DNA of 60,672 nucleotides, taken from the NCBI GenBank assembly GCA_900314565.1, contig OMVU01000020.1, positions 1-60,672 of the forward strand, in the 5' to 3' direction. This stretch comes from an uncultured Eubacteriales bacterium. Lineage in GTDB: Bacteria; Bacillota; Clostridia; Lachnospirales; Lachnospiraceae. The notes under the pieces are model-generated. The model saw only the letters and a program-made list of their open reading frames with translations. It had not been told where the DNA came from and made no database searches. Made by a program: the position numbers and the translations under genes. How positions within the stretch are numbered: position 1 is the stretch's first letter; the number at the start of each line of letters is the position of its first letter. Below are positions 8,478 through 15,451 of this stretch, piece after piece.

Positions 8478-9098
8478 ATGCCCGGAAAGAGTGCCCCATA
8501 CCGGAATATCAGCAGTAAAAAGGATGAATACGGTCTGTGGATCAAGGAAGTGCTTGATCATTACGAGGAGAAAAAGATTTCGTTTGTTGTATCTTCATAT
8601 AGTTCATCAATGTTTCTTTCATTCGCGAAAAGATGGCCGGAGAGAGTTGAGAGTGCCTTGCTGCTTGTCCCTTCAGGGATTGCCCACGGGCCGGTTCTTC
8701 CCATGATGGGTAAGATGGTCGTTCCGTTTTTAAAGTATTATCTGCGTCCGTCGGAAAAGACGCTTGATGCGGTGATTGAAACTATGGGTGGAAAAGATGA
8801 TCCCGTCTGGAGAGAATTTTTCAATCTAATGATGTCTTCGTATAAGATGGAAATGAAACCGCCCAGAGAATATACAAGAGAGGAACTGACGAAATTCAAT
8901 GCACCTCTTCTTATAACTGCATCGGAAAATGATATTTTCTTTCCGGCAGGCATAGTGTTCAAAAAGGCAAAGGAAATATTTTCGGGCCCGGTTACTACAG
9001 TTGAAATAGACAGTAAGCATTTACCGTCGGAAGAAACGATGAGCGATGTATGTAAGCAGACAAAAGAGTTTTTATTCTCTGACGCAGAATTCTCGTGA
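8478..9098 (+). pseudogene. Alpha/beta hydrolase lacking its N-terminal third
   Basis: The frame begins PGKSAPYRN, a segment that in full-length alpha/beta hydrolases follows DTIGN around residue 85-90, so the N-terminal strands are missing. The nucleophile elbow reads SSYSSS where GLSYGG would be expected, which removes both conserved glycines. The C-terminal part retains PLLITASENDIFFP (acid) and DSKHLPSEE (histidine). No ribosome site precedes the ATG. Likely a decaying gene. Its last codons run into repeat copy R2. Confidence 0.6.
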
Positions 9099-9251
9099 TG
9101 TAAATCTATGATGAATGCGCAAATTGAAACTTTTCTCTGACATGGGATACAAACCCGCGTCAGTAATTATAGCCTTATGCGGATCGCAGCCGCGCAATCA
9201 GGAAGGTGCTTCGCACCTCACGCGGCGCGCCAAGAACGCCGAAGCGTTCTT
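9077..9251. repeat. Composite hairpin repeat, full copy R2
   Basis: The modules occur in order. Arm CTCTGACG (9077-9084) is followed by a conserved linker with GAATTCTCGTGAT and GATGAATGCGCAAA. The hairpin CTCTGACATGGG / CCCGCGTCAG lies at 9135-9163 with loop ATACAAA. GCGGATCGCAG leads into the outer stem GCCGCG/CGCGGC (9189-9194 and 9221-9226), which encloses hairpin AGGTGC-TTC-GCACCT (9204-9218). The palindrome closes it at 9232-9251, here with loop CGAA. About 80 percent identical to R3 at 21660-21841. Confidence 0.85.
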
Positions 9252-9279
9252 GATTCGGGATTTGTAAAGGAGAAGAATA

Positions 9280-9492
9280 ATGGGGTTATTTGATAAGTTT
9301 AAGAAAAATACGTCAGGTGTAGATTGGAACAGTGCTTACAAAGCAAATCCGCATTTTTATTCAAAACCGGATGGAAACCCATTCTGTGCTTTTGCCCTGA
9401 CTGAAGACACAGAAACCATTTTGCCAAAGGCTCCACATTACGCTGTTGATCCTGCATTTCCGGATAACGTTTTTTCATTTCCGGCGCGTTGA
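9280..9492 (+). pseudogene. Fragment of a small hypothetical protein beginning MGLFDKF
   Basis: The start has a good ribosome site (AAAGGAGAAG) and the protein opens MGLFDKFKKNTSGVDWNSAY, followed by FYSKPDGNPFCAFALTEDTE. The latter resembles an uncharacterised clostridial family I cannot name. Similarity appears to stop near residue 55, and the rest runs antisense into the truncated nitroreductase. Interpreted as the 5' half of a gene whose 3' half was lost in a deletion. Confidence 0.5.
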
Positions 9493-9853
9493 AGCTTCCG
9501 ACCCAGGTCGAACCCAGTCCCGCATCGTGGATTCCGAGCATTAGATGTGTAGCGACGATGCTTGCGTCGATAGTAGAAATATTCAGGCCATCATACTTTC
9601 TGGTCCAAGCTTTTGACGGATCTGCGCCTACGACGATGAATGTGCCTGCACCAAAAGTGTATTTTGTCAGCTCTGACATCACTCTGCAGTTCTCTTCGCC
9701 TGTCAGGACCCAGAGCTTATAGGGCTGGTAATTGCATCCGGTAGGCGCTGCAATGCCGGCTTCAAGAATCCGCCCGAGCTTTTCTTTTTCAATCGGTGTA
9801 TCTTTCAGCTTTTTGCAGGAATAGCGCTCACGTATGAGTTTTTCAAATTCCAT
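9299..9853 (-). pseudogene. Nitroreductase-family protein, 3' truncated
   Basis: The frame starts at 9853 behind AGGAGGAAG and its first 120 or so residues are a typical FMN nitroreductase: LIRERYSCKKLKDTPIEKEK, then EAGIAAPTGCNYQPYKLWVL, and ATHLMLGIHDAGLGSTWVGS. After NAPEMKKRYPEMQ the expected C-terminal flavin-binding strand (a GYP motif) is missing, and the remaining 60 residues are read-through of the opposite-strand fragment. The true remnant spans about 9490-9853. It can probably not bind FMN properly. Confidence 0.65.
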
Positions 9854-9913
9854 GGTATCTTCCTCCTAAATATGCAAAATAGTTTTGTGGATAATCCCGA
9901 TCTGTCGAGATCC

Positions 9914-10147
9914 CTAAAAGCGAGGATTTATAATTCTTTTTTTTTCAGAATCGGAATCTTTTGAATTATCGTTATTGTTAAATACAGTTCCTAATGCAAG
10001 TCCAAGGCACAGTCCGACTGGCATCCATGTTCCGATGTTCTGTGTTGCTGCGCCGATAGCTGTCCCGATCGAAAGTCCTATGCACATACCAATTACCAGG
10101 CCGGATGAAGTATCGTTTTTCTTGCCGTTTTTTCCATTATCGTTCAT
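9914..10147 (-). CDS. Small glycine-zipper-like membrane protein
   Basis: A 77-residue protein with a polar N-terminus (NDNGKNGKKND), two hydrophobic stretches rich in glycine (GLVIGMCIGLSIGTAIGAA and MPVGLCLGLALGTVF) and a charged tail. The glycine spacing resembles glycine-zipper inner-membrane proteins of unknown role. The ribosome site GGAGG precedes ATG 10147. Its last codons and stop lie inside the 24-nt sequence repeated in inverted orientation at 7133. Confidence 0.6.
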   Translation of the reverse strand: MNDNGKNGKKNDTSSGLVIGMCIGLSIGTAIGAATQNIGTWMPVGLCLGLALGTVFNNNDNSKDSDSEKKRIINPRF

Positions 10148-10328
10148 AAGAAAAAACCTCCAAAAATACCGATATGATGTCAGAATTGAAGTGGACAGGA
10201 CCTGCGGTTTACATAAGGAACGAAATCATAAACCTCAATTCGGGATGAGTAAAACGGGTTATGATATTCTTGAGTGAAGAAATTTGAGCATAGCCGTTCT
10301 TAATTGGCACCTGTCATTGTCGTGACTG

Positions 10329-10357
10329 TTCACATTACAACGAAAGTGATATATGAT
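10329..10357 (+). promoter_or_regulatory. Predicted promoter/operator of Rrf2 gene 1
   Basis: TTCACA (10329-10334) and TATGAT (10352-10357) have 17-base spacing. The spacer contains ATTACAAC followed by GTGATAT, the same string found in the promoters at 10834 and 27649. Confidence 0.55.
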
Positions 10358-10379
10358 ATATACGACGGAGGTATATATT

Positions 10380-10814
10380 ATGCAGATTTCCAGCAGGTTT
10401 ACGATAGCGGTTCATGTGCTGATAGCGATAGAAACATTCAAGAATGACCGTAAAGTCACAAGTGAATTTCTTGCATCCAGCGCAAATGTAAATCCGACGG
10501 TGATCAGAAGGCTTCTGCAGCAGCTGAAGAAAGCAGATATTGTAACGGTGAAGCGGGGAAGCGGAGGAGCTGATATAGAACGGCCGTTGACAGAGATAAC
10601 GCTTCTGGATGTTTACAATGCTGTAGAGGCTGTGGAGAATGGCCGGCTATTTCATTTCCATGAGAACCCGAATGAACTCTGCCCTGTGGGGCGGAACATT
10701 CACAAGATCATGGATCGCAGGCTTGAAGAGATTCAGAATGCGATGGAAGATAAGATGAGGCGCATTACTATAGCTGATGTTATGGCAGATGCGAACAGGC
10801 TGATCGAAAATTAA
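10380..10814 (+). CDS. Rrf2-family transcriptional regulator 1
   Basis: A 144-residue Rrf2 regulator beginning MQISSRFTIAVHVLIAIETF, with winged-helix residues at about 28-60 (TSEFLASSANVNPTVIRRLL) and the wing VKRGSGGADIERPL. Only one cysteine (NELCPVGRNIH) is present rather than the three of IscR/NsrR, so it resembles the YwnA subgroup and probably carries no Fe-S cluster. The ATG at 10380 follows GGAGGTATATATT and matches the start of the paralogue at 27822. The cupin gene 90 bases downstream has its own promoter with the same sequence element, so it is the likely target. Confidence 0.85.
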   Translation: MQISSRFTIAVHVLIAIETFKNDRKVTSEFLASSANVNPTVIRRLLQQLKKADIVTVKRGSGGADIERPLTEITLLDVYNAVEAVENGRLFHFHENPNELCPVGRNIHKIMDRRLEEIQNAMEDKMRRITIADVMADANRLIEN

Positions 10815-10833
10815 AAAAGATTGGTTGTAACAC

Positions 10834-10862
10834 TTGACATCACAACGGTGCGGTGATATATT
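10834..10862 (+). promoter_or_regulatory. Predicted promoter/operator of the cupin gene
   Basis: TTGACA (10834-10839) and TATATT (10857-10862) have 17-base spacing. The spacer has ATCACAAC and GTGATAT, like the two Rrf2 promoters. GTTGTAAC just upstream (10824) and ATCACAAC downstream (10881) give additional half-sites. Confidence 0.6.
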
Positions 10863-10904
10863 CTTGTTGTATCAATCAATATCACAACAACAGAGGTATC
10901 AGAG

Positions 10905-11258
10905 ATGGCAAATTATAGCAAGGTAAGTGTTGCAAACGATCCGAGAACGGAACTTCATGACAGTTTAGGACTCACAGGGGCGGAAATCAGTATCAATCAT
11001 CTTCCGGCAGGCGCAGGCGTTCCTTTTGTTCATTACCATAAGACGAACGAAGAGATTTACATCATTCTATCAGGAAAGGGAAAAGCTGTAGTTGACGGTG
11101 AGGATGTAGAGCTGGCTGCCGGTGATATCGTGCGTATTGCACCGGATGGGAAGAGACAGTTCTTTGCGGCAGCTGATTCAGAGATCAGTTATGCATGTAT
11201 CCAGGTGAAGGCCGGTTCTCTTGAAGCATATACCGCTGCTGATGCTGTGATAGAATAA
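10905..11258 (+). CDS. Single-domain cupin protein
   Basis: A 117-residue cupin. Motif 1 is HYHKTNEEIYIILSGKG with two His and one Glu as metal ligands; the second motif, ending in GKRQFFA, lacks the usual histidine, so metal coordination may be incomplete. These small cupins bind small ligands or act as isomerases or dioxygenases; the substrate is unknown. It is read from its own strong promoter, followed by a terminator, and is probably controlled by the adjacent Rrf2 protein. Confidence 0.8.
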   Translation: MANYSKVSVANDPRTELHDSLGLTGAEISINHLPAGAGVPFVHYHKTNEEIYIILSGKGKAVVDGEDVELAAGDIVRIAPDGKRQFFAAADSEISYACIQVKAGSLEAYTAADAVIE

Positions 11259-11275
11259 TAATGAGTTGCAGAGTT

Positions 11276-11310
11276 ATGGGCATTCCGGTGAATGGGTGCC
11301 CATGTTTTTT
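11276..11310 (+). terminator. Intrinsic terminator after the cupin gene
   Basis: The stem ATGGGCA/TGCCCAT is followed by six T. It lies 18 bases past the cupin stop. Confidence 0.8.
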
Positions 11311-11318
11311 ATTCTTCA

Positions 11319-11380
11319 TCGCGCAAAGAAGAAGATGCTTCGCATCCAGCGCTGCGCGGCAAGAACACCGAGGCGTTCTT
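11319..11380. repeat. Composite repeat copy R5 (nested stem plus palindrome)
   Basis: The outer stem GCGCA/TGCGC (11321-11325 and 11353-11357) encloses hairpin GATGC-TTC-GCATC (11334-11346). The palindrome AAGAACACCGAGGCGTTCTT ends at 11380. Compared with R2 and R3 the hairpin has changed from GGTGC/GCACC to GATGC/GCATC on both sides. It lies 11 bases before the radical SAM start codon. Confidence 0.75.
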
Positions 11381-11391
11381 GAAGGAGAACT

Positions 11392-12384
11392 ATGAGTGTT
11401 TGTATAAAAGATAATATCCGGAATATGAATCCGGTCATTGGCTGTACAAATGTTGGAGAGTCAGAAGAAATGGAAGAAGTGAGAACGGAAGATATTCTGA
11501 TCAGGGATGTGGAAACAAAAAATATCATGACAAAGTCCAGCCTGCCGGTGGGCGGATATTCCGTGAATCCGTATGTCGGATGTACCCATGCCTGCAAATA
11601 CTGCTATGCTTCCTTCATGAAGAGATTTACAGGACATACGGAAGAATGGGGAACATTTCTTGATGTCAAGCATTGGCCTGAAATAAAGAATCCGAAGAAA
11701 TATGCAGGGCAGCGCGTGGTGATCGGTTCCGTGACGGACGGATATAATCCGCAGGAAAAAGAGTTTGAAAACACAAGAAAGCTGCTTGAACAGCTGCGGG
11801 GCAGCGGAGCAGATATTCTGATTACGACAAAGTCCGACCTTGTGGTAAGGGATCTCGATCTCTTAAAGGAACTCGGACAGGTCACTGTGTCGTGGTCGAT
11901 CAATACGCTGGATGAAAAGTTTAAGGACGACATGGATGCTGCTGTTTCCATTGAACGCAGGATCGAAGCTATGAAGCAGGTATATGATGCTGGTATCAGG
12001 ACGGTATGCTTTGTATCACCGGTATTTCCCGGCATAACGGATTTCGAGGCTATTTTTGAGCGGGTAAAAGACCAGTGTGATCTGTTCTGGCTGGAAAACC
12101 TGAACTTAAGAGGCGGTTTTAAGAAGACGATCATGAATTATATTGCAAAGGAACATCCGGATCTCCTGCCGCTTTATGACGAGATATACAACAAACGTAA
12201 CAGAAGCTATTTCGAGGCGCTTGAGGGAAAGGCCAGGGAAATGGCTGAGAAGCATGACTGTCCGTTTGCGGATAATGAGATGCCATACGGCAGGGTTCCG
12301 CAGGGACATCCGGTAATCGTGGATTATTTCTATCATGAAGAGATCCGCGGATCAGACAATACCGGAAAGAGAAATCGCGGATAG
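11392..12384 (+). CDS. Radical SAM protein, mobile-pair protein B family
   Basis: A 330-residue radical SAM enzyme with cluster motif CTHACKYC near residue 64 in a VGGYSVNPYVG context, typical of the radical SAM mobile pair protein B group. These are usually encoded beside a partner, protein A, and their joint role is unknown. Here no partner gene remains. However, the first 20 residues end in MNPVIGCT, which resembles the beginning of protein A just before its own cysteine motif. The likely original start of protein B is the Met at 11470 (MEEVRTEDIL). So a deletion may have fused the start of A to B. The 62-bp tandem repeats follow directly. Confidence 0.75.
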   Translation: MSVCIKDNIRNMNPVIGCTNVGESEEMEEVRTEDILIRDVETKNIMTKSSLPVGGYSVNPYVGCTHACKYCYASFMKRFTGHTEEWGTFLDVKHWPEIKNPKKYAGQRVVIGSVTDGYNPQEKEFENTRKLLEQLRGSGADILITTKSDLVVRDLDLLKELGQVTVSWSINTLDEKFKDDMDAAVSIERRIEAMKQVYDAGIRTVCFVSPVFPGITDFEAIFERVKDQCDLFWLENLNLRGGFKKTIMNYIAKEHPDLLPLYDEIYNKRNRSYFEALEGKAREMAEKHDCPFADNEMPYGRVPQGHPVIVDYFYHEEIRGSDNTGKRNRG

Positions 12385-12605
12385 TGCAAAAAATGCTGGA
12401 AACGAGCCGCCTGTGCCTAAACGGGACTCAGAGACAAAAATTCATGTAGAACAAAAGCTGGAACTCAGTCTTCTGTGCCTAAAGGGCACTCAGAGACAAA
12501 AATCCTGGTAGAACAAATGCTGGAAATCAGCCTTCTATACCTAAACGGCATTCAGAGACAAAAATCCTTGTGGAACAGATGCTGAAAATTATCCTTCTGT
12601 TCATA
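12385..12605. repeat. 62-bp tandem repeat, three and a half copies
   Basis: The anchor CAGAGACAAAAAT recurs at 12429, 12491 and 12553, exactly 62 bases apart, within longer units containing GAACAAATGCTGGAA and CTGTGCCTAAA. A partial fourth unit fades by about 12605. Each unit has the potential small hairpin GTGCC-TAAA-GGCAC or a variant. The copies have diverged by 10-20 percent, so the array is old. No open frame spans it. Confidence 0.8.
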
Positions 12606-12665
12606 AGCGCCCAATAGATTCAAACTTCTTTTGAGGATAATAACTGGACAGCTGCTTTGCTGTAT

Positions 12666-12716
12666 CAGGGGCACATCTGTCTGCAGTGAATCCACACTGC
12701 AACAGATGTGCCCCTG
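12666..12716. terminator. Very strong 22-bp hairpin between convergent genes
   Basis: The outer stem CAGGGGCACATCTGT pairs perfectly with ACAGATGTGCCCCTG, and inside it TGCAGTG pairs with CACTGCA around a 6-base loop, with one bulged base. It sits 25 bases past the stop of the L,D-transpeptidase. No T-run follows on either strand, so it may act as a bidirectional RNA-stabilising or factor-assisted terminator rather than a classic intrinsic one. Confidence 0.6.
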
Positions 12717-12741
12717 TCAAATTGCCGGAAGTTCTTACGGA

Positions 12742-14205
12742 TTACCCTATGTACTCCTCGTTATGAATGACCGGCACCGTATTATATCTGTCATATATAA
12801 TGACCGGTACTTTATATCCCATCGCCGGATGGTTGTAAAGCTCCGCCATCGCGCTGTACGGCGTGTTGATGCAGCCGTGGCTTCCTGAATACAGCCAGAT
12901 GTCTCCGCCGTAAGAGTCTCTCCAGGAGCTGTCATGGATCGCGATTCCGTTCATACAGATGGCAAGCACGTAGTTGGTATAGGACGATCCGTAGCTGCCG
13001 GTCATCATATGATCCACCAGCATATCAAGAACCATGTAGCATCCGGGCGGCGTGGCCCGCGTCTCCGTCGCAGTACCGGTGACCACATCCGTTTCCAAAG
13101 CGACTTCGCCATCAACGTAGAACCACATATGCTGCTGGTCGATGCTCAGTTCTATGTAGGTCTGTCCGAAATCGCTTCCGTTGTCGTCACGCGTCTTCGC
13201 GAGGTGATCCCATGAGAGATCGACTGTCCGGGATTCTCCTGACATGATCGCATCCCGGATGATCGCCGCGCTCTCCTCCTGATTCAGCCCGTACCCGTAA
13301 TTATCATAATCACCGCCGCCTACCATGACGGTGTCGCCGTCATGTGTGACAAATTCCCGCTCGTGCTTATAGGTGTCATACTGATCGGCGAGGTTATATA
13401 CGTAATCCGCAAGCTGGGCGTCGTCGATATAGAAATCTCCTTCAGAGTAAACGAGCCAGGGAAGGAACGTCTCTTTGGTCAGGCTGCGATACCAGCCGCC
13501 CTCCAGATTGAGTTCCAGCTCTGTATTTTCCACCGCCTCGATGAAAGACATCTGCGCGTTAAGATTCTCGTCATTTTCATAGACTGCGGGGTGCTGATAG
13601 CAGTCTGCGGCGTCAAGATCGATCGACAGATCCCTGTTTTGGATCGCATTTTTGATGCTCTCGGAGAACTTGTCCATGTTCAGCAGGTTGCCTTCTGTCT
13701 GCGGCTGAAGTACGAAGCCGTCCTCTGTTTTTACGATCTCCGCATCTGTAGGAGCGGCCACTTCTCCGCTCACAGCCTGCAGTGCGTTCAGGGAATTGTC
13801 GAGCTTTGATGCGTCATATAAAATCGTCTCCACGGTCGTAAGCGCAGGCTTTTTTATGTAAGCGATCGGCCAGAGAAAATGATTCTGGCTCTTTTGAAGG
13901 TCCGTAAATGACTGCTCTGTCTGAATCGAATAGTCGATGTTATCGAAATTCAGAGACTCATTGGATCCGCCTCTTTCTGAGATAGAAAGTGTTCGCCCCT
14001 TGTATGCGTCGTGGAATTTCTTATCTGCTTCCTCCGCTGTCATTCCGCTGTAGTCAACGCCGTTCACGGTAGTGTTCGGAAGAAACTTGCCTCGCATGAG
14101 GAAGAGCCCGATACAGTAAATTCCCAGAAGCACAATGGCTGCAATGAGAATGATCCGTGAAGTGAGCCGGTTTTTTGTGTCTTCATTTTCCCCTTTTAAT
14201 GCCAT
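12742..14205 (-). CDS. L,D-transpeptidase (YkuD) with peptidoglycan-binding-like domain
   Basis: A 487-residue membrane-anchored enzyme. Residues 15-38 form a signal anchor; residues 40-330 hold putative peptidoglycan-binding domains of the type found before clostridial YkuD domains; residues 350-475 are the YkuD catalytic domain, with SHGCINTP and the nucleophile Cys445 and AIHDSSW upstream. It makes 3-3 crosslinks in the cell wall, using the acyl donor mDap and releasing D-Ala. The start is ATG 14205 behind AAAAGGGGAAAATG. Transcribed alone, away from the Sufu gene, and ends at the large hairpin. Confidence 0.9.
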   Translation of the reverse strand: MALKGENEDTKNRLTSRIILIAAIVLLGIYCIGLFLMRGKFLPNTTVNGVDYSGMTAEEADKKFHDAYKGRTLSISERGGSNESLNFDNIDYSIQTEQSFTDLQKSQNHFLWPIAYIKKPALTTVETILYDASKLDNSLNALQAVSGEVAAPTDAEIVKTEDGFVLQPQTEGNLLNMDKFSESIKNAIQNRDLSIDLDAADCYQHPAVYENDENLNAQMSFIEAVENTELELNLEGGWYRSLTKETFLPWLVYSEGDFYIDDAQLADYVYNLADQYDTYKHEREFVTHDGDTVMVGGGDYDNYGYGLNQEESAAIIRDAIMSGESRTVDLSWDHLAKTRDDNGSDFGQTYIELSIDQQHMWFYVDGEVALETDVVTGTATETRATPPGCYMVLDMLVDHMMTGSYGSSYTNYVLAICMNGIAIHDSSWRDSYGGDIWLYSGSHGCINTPYSAMAELYNHPAMGYKVPVIIYDRYNTVPVIHNEEYIG

Positions 14206-14652
14206 ACTTTATACCCCGTTTTGTGCGACTGTTTATACAGGCTGACTGTACTGCGAATTTGCATTTTTTGACTGTAAGAACTGTGCTGATAAGATGCTGC
14301 GTCGGATCGCAGGACAGTCAGAAAAATCCGTGCCGCTAAACCTATTTAACATCAGCGATGAAATGATTTCAAGCGGAATGTTGAGGACAGAGGCCTGTCA
14401 GTCAGAATGTGAGGATTTCTTCATAAATTCTACTGAGGATGTTTACATTTCTGTCAAAATCAGGAAATATTCCTGATGCCCACCGGGCGGGTGAGCGGTA
14501 AAAACAGGCTGTCAGCTTCTCGGAGATTAAATCTCCGAGGGGCCTTGACTAAATTTCCTGAGATAACAGGATTCGCCACCGAAAAGGGAACGCTGTGGTA
14601 TACTGAAAAGAGGAAAAATCCATGTTGCTGAAGGGAAATCAGGGAAGGAATC
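14206..14652. other. Divergent intergenic region with hairpin CTCGGAGAT-TAA-ATCTCCGAG
   Basis: No gene was accepted here. A perfect 9-bp hairpin lies at 14519-14539 and resembles hairpins at 52549 and 60507. The imperfect palindrome CAGGAAATATTCCTG lies at 14461-14475. A promoter-like TTGACT (14545) precedes the Sufu gene. A 60-codon frame at 14294 lacks a ribosome site. Confidence 0.4.
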
Positions 14653-15348
14653 ATGGGACTGTTTGACAAATTAAAAAAGAGCAGGACGAAGGATAAAAGT
14701 GAAGCGCATTTACCCGGGTATTTGTATACGGACAGTGAAATCGAAGAACTGGACAGTTTTATCAGTGAGATGATCGGAGAATACAAATATGTTTTTCATG
14801 AACTTGCTTCTCCCGATATTCATCTTGATGTGTGTATCGTGGAACCCGGTGAGGAAGAACCGTACTATAAACTTGTGACAATGGGGGCCGGTGCTTACCG
14901 CATGCGGATTCCGGAAGTTTTCCAAAAGTACCGGCTGGACTATGCTGAGTATATGATCTGCCTGCCGAAAGACTGGAATATCAACAGCGGAGAAGAAGAG
15001 AACTATTGGCCGATCAAGCTGCTGAAGGATACGGCGCGCCTGCCGATCTGGAATGATACATGGCTTTCTTATGGCCATACGACCCAGAACGACGCCGACG
15101 GTTCTCCATATGCTTCCAATACAAAAATGAACAGTGCCATTTTGAACTATGCAGAAAATCAAAAAGGGGATGTAAGGCTGATCATGTCTTCCGGTAAAGT
15201 GGTCAATTTCTATGAAATCATTCCGCTTTATCCGGAAGAACTGCAGTTCAAAATGGATAATGACGCAGAGACACTGTTTAAGCTGTTCGATCAGAAAGAT
15301 ATTTCATATAAAGTTCTTGATCTCAACAGGAAAAATGCAGTGGAGTAA
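14653..15348 (+). CDS. Suppressor-of-fused domain protein
   Basis: A 231-residue protein beginning MGLFDKLKKSRTKD. Residues 40-215 match the bacterial suppressor of fused (Sufu) domain: IHLDVCIVEPGEEEPYYKLV, then TMGAGAYRMRIP, and later the AEYMICLPKDWNI and WPIKLLKDTARLP blocks. Such proteins often behave as immunity or accessory proteins; the role here is unknown. It lies 103 bases upstream of a Ser/Thr kinase on the same strand, so the two may be linked. The ribosome site GGAAGG is seven bases before the ATG. Confidence 0.8.
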   Translation: MGLFDKLKKSRTKDKSEAHLPGYLYTDSEIEELDSFISEMIGEYKYVFHELASPDIHLDVCIVEPGEEEPYYKLVTMGAGAYRMRIPEVFQKYRLDYAEYMICLPKDWNINSGEEENYWPIKLLKDTARLPIWNDTWLSYGHTTQNDADGSPYASNTKMNSAILNYAENQKGDVRLIMSSGKVVNFYEIIPLYPEELQFKMDNDAETLFKLFDQKDISYKVLDLNRKNAVE

Positions 15349-15451
15349 ATCGTACAGAGCAAGATTGCCGAGATGTTCCTGAAAGAACGGACCGGAAGCG
15401 AATTTTCGATGTGCTTCTTTCCGGGAAATGCAAAAAAGCTGAGAGGATACC

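Noticed and set aside
12385-12605. Tandem repeats as a possible CRISPR array
   Set aside because: The units are contiguous 62-bp copies without unique spacers between short identical repeats, and no cas genes are nearby.
14294-14476. 60-codon frame upstream of the Sufu gene
   Set aside because: No ribosome site, no family features, and it covers a hairpin-rich divergent regulatory region.
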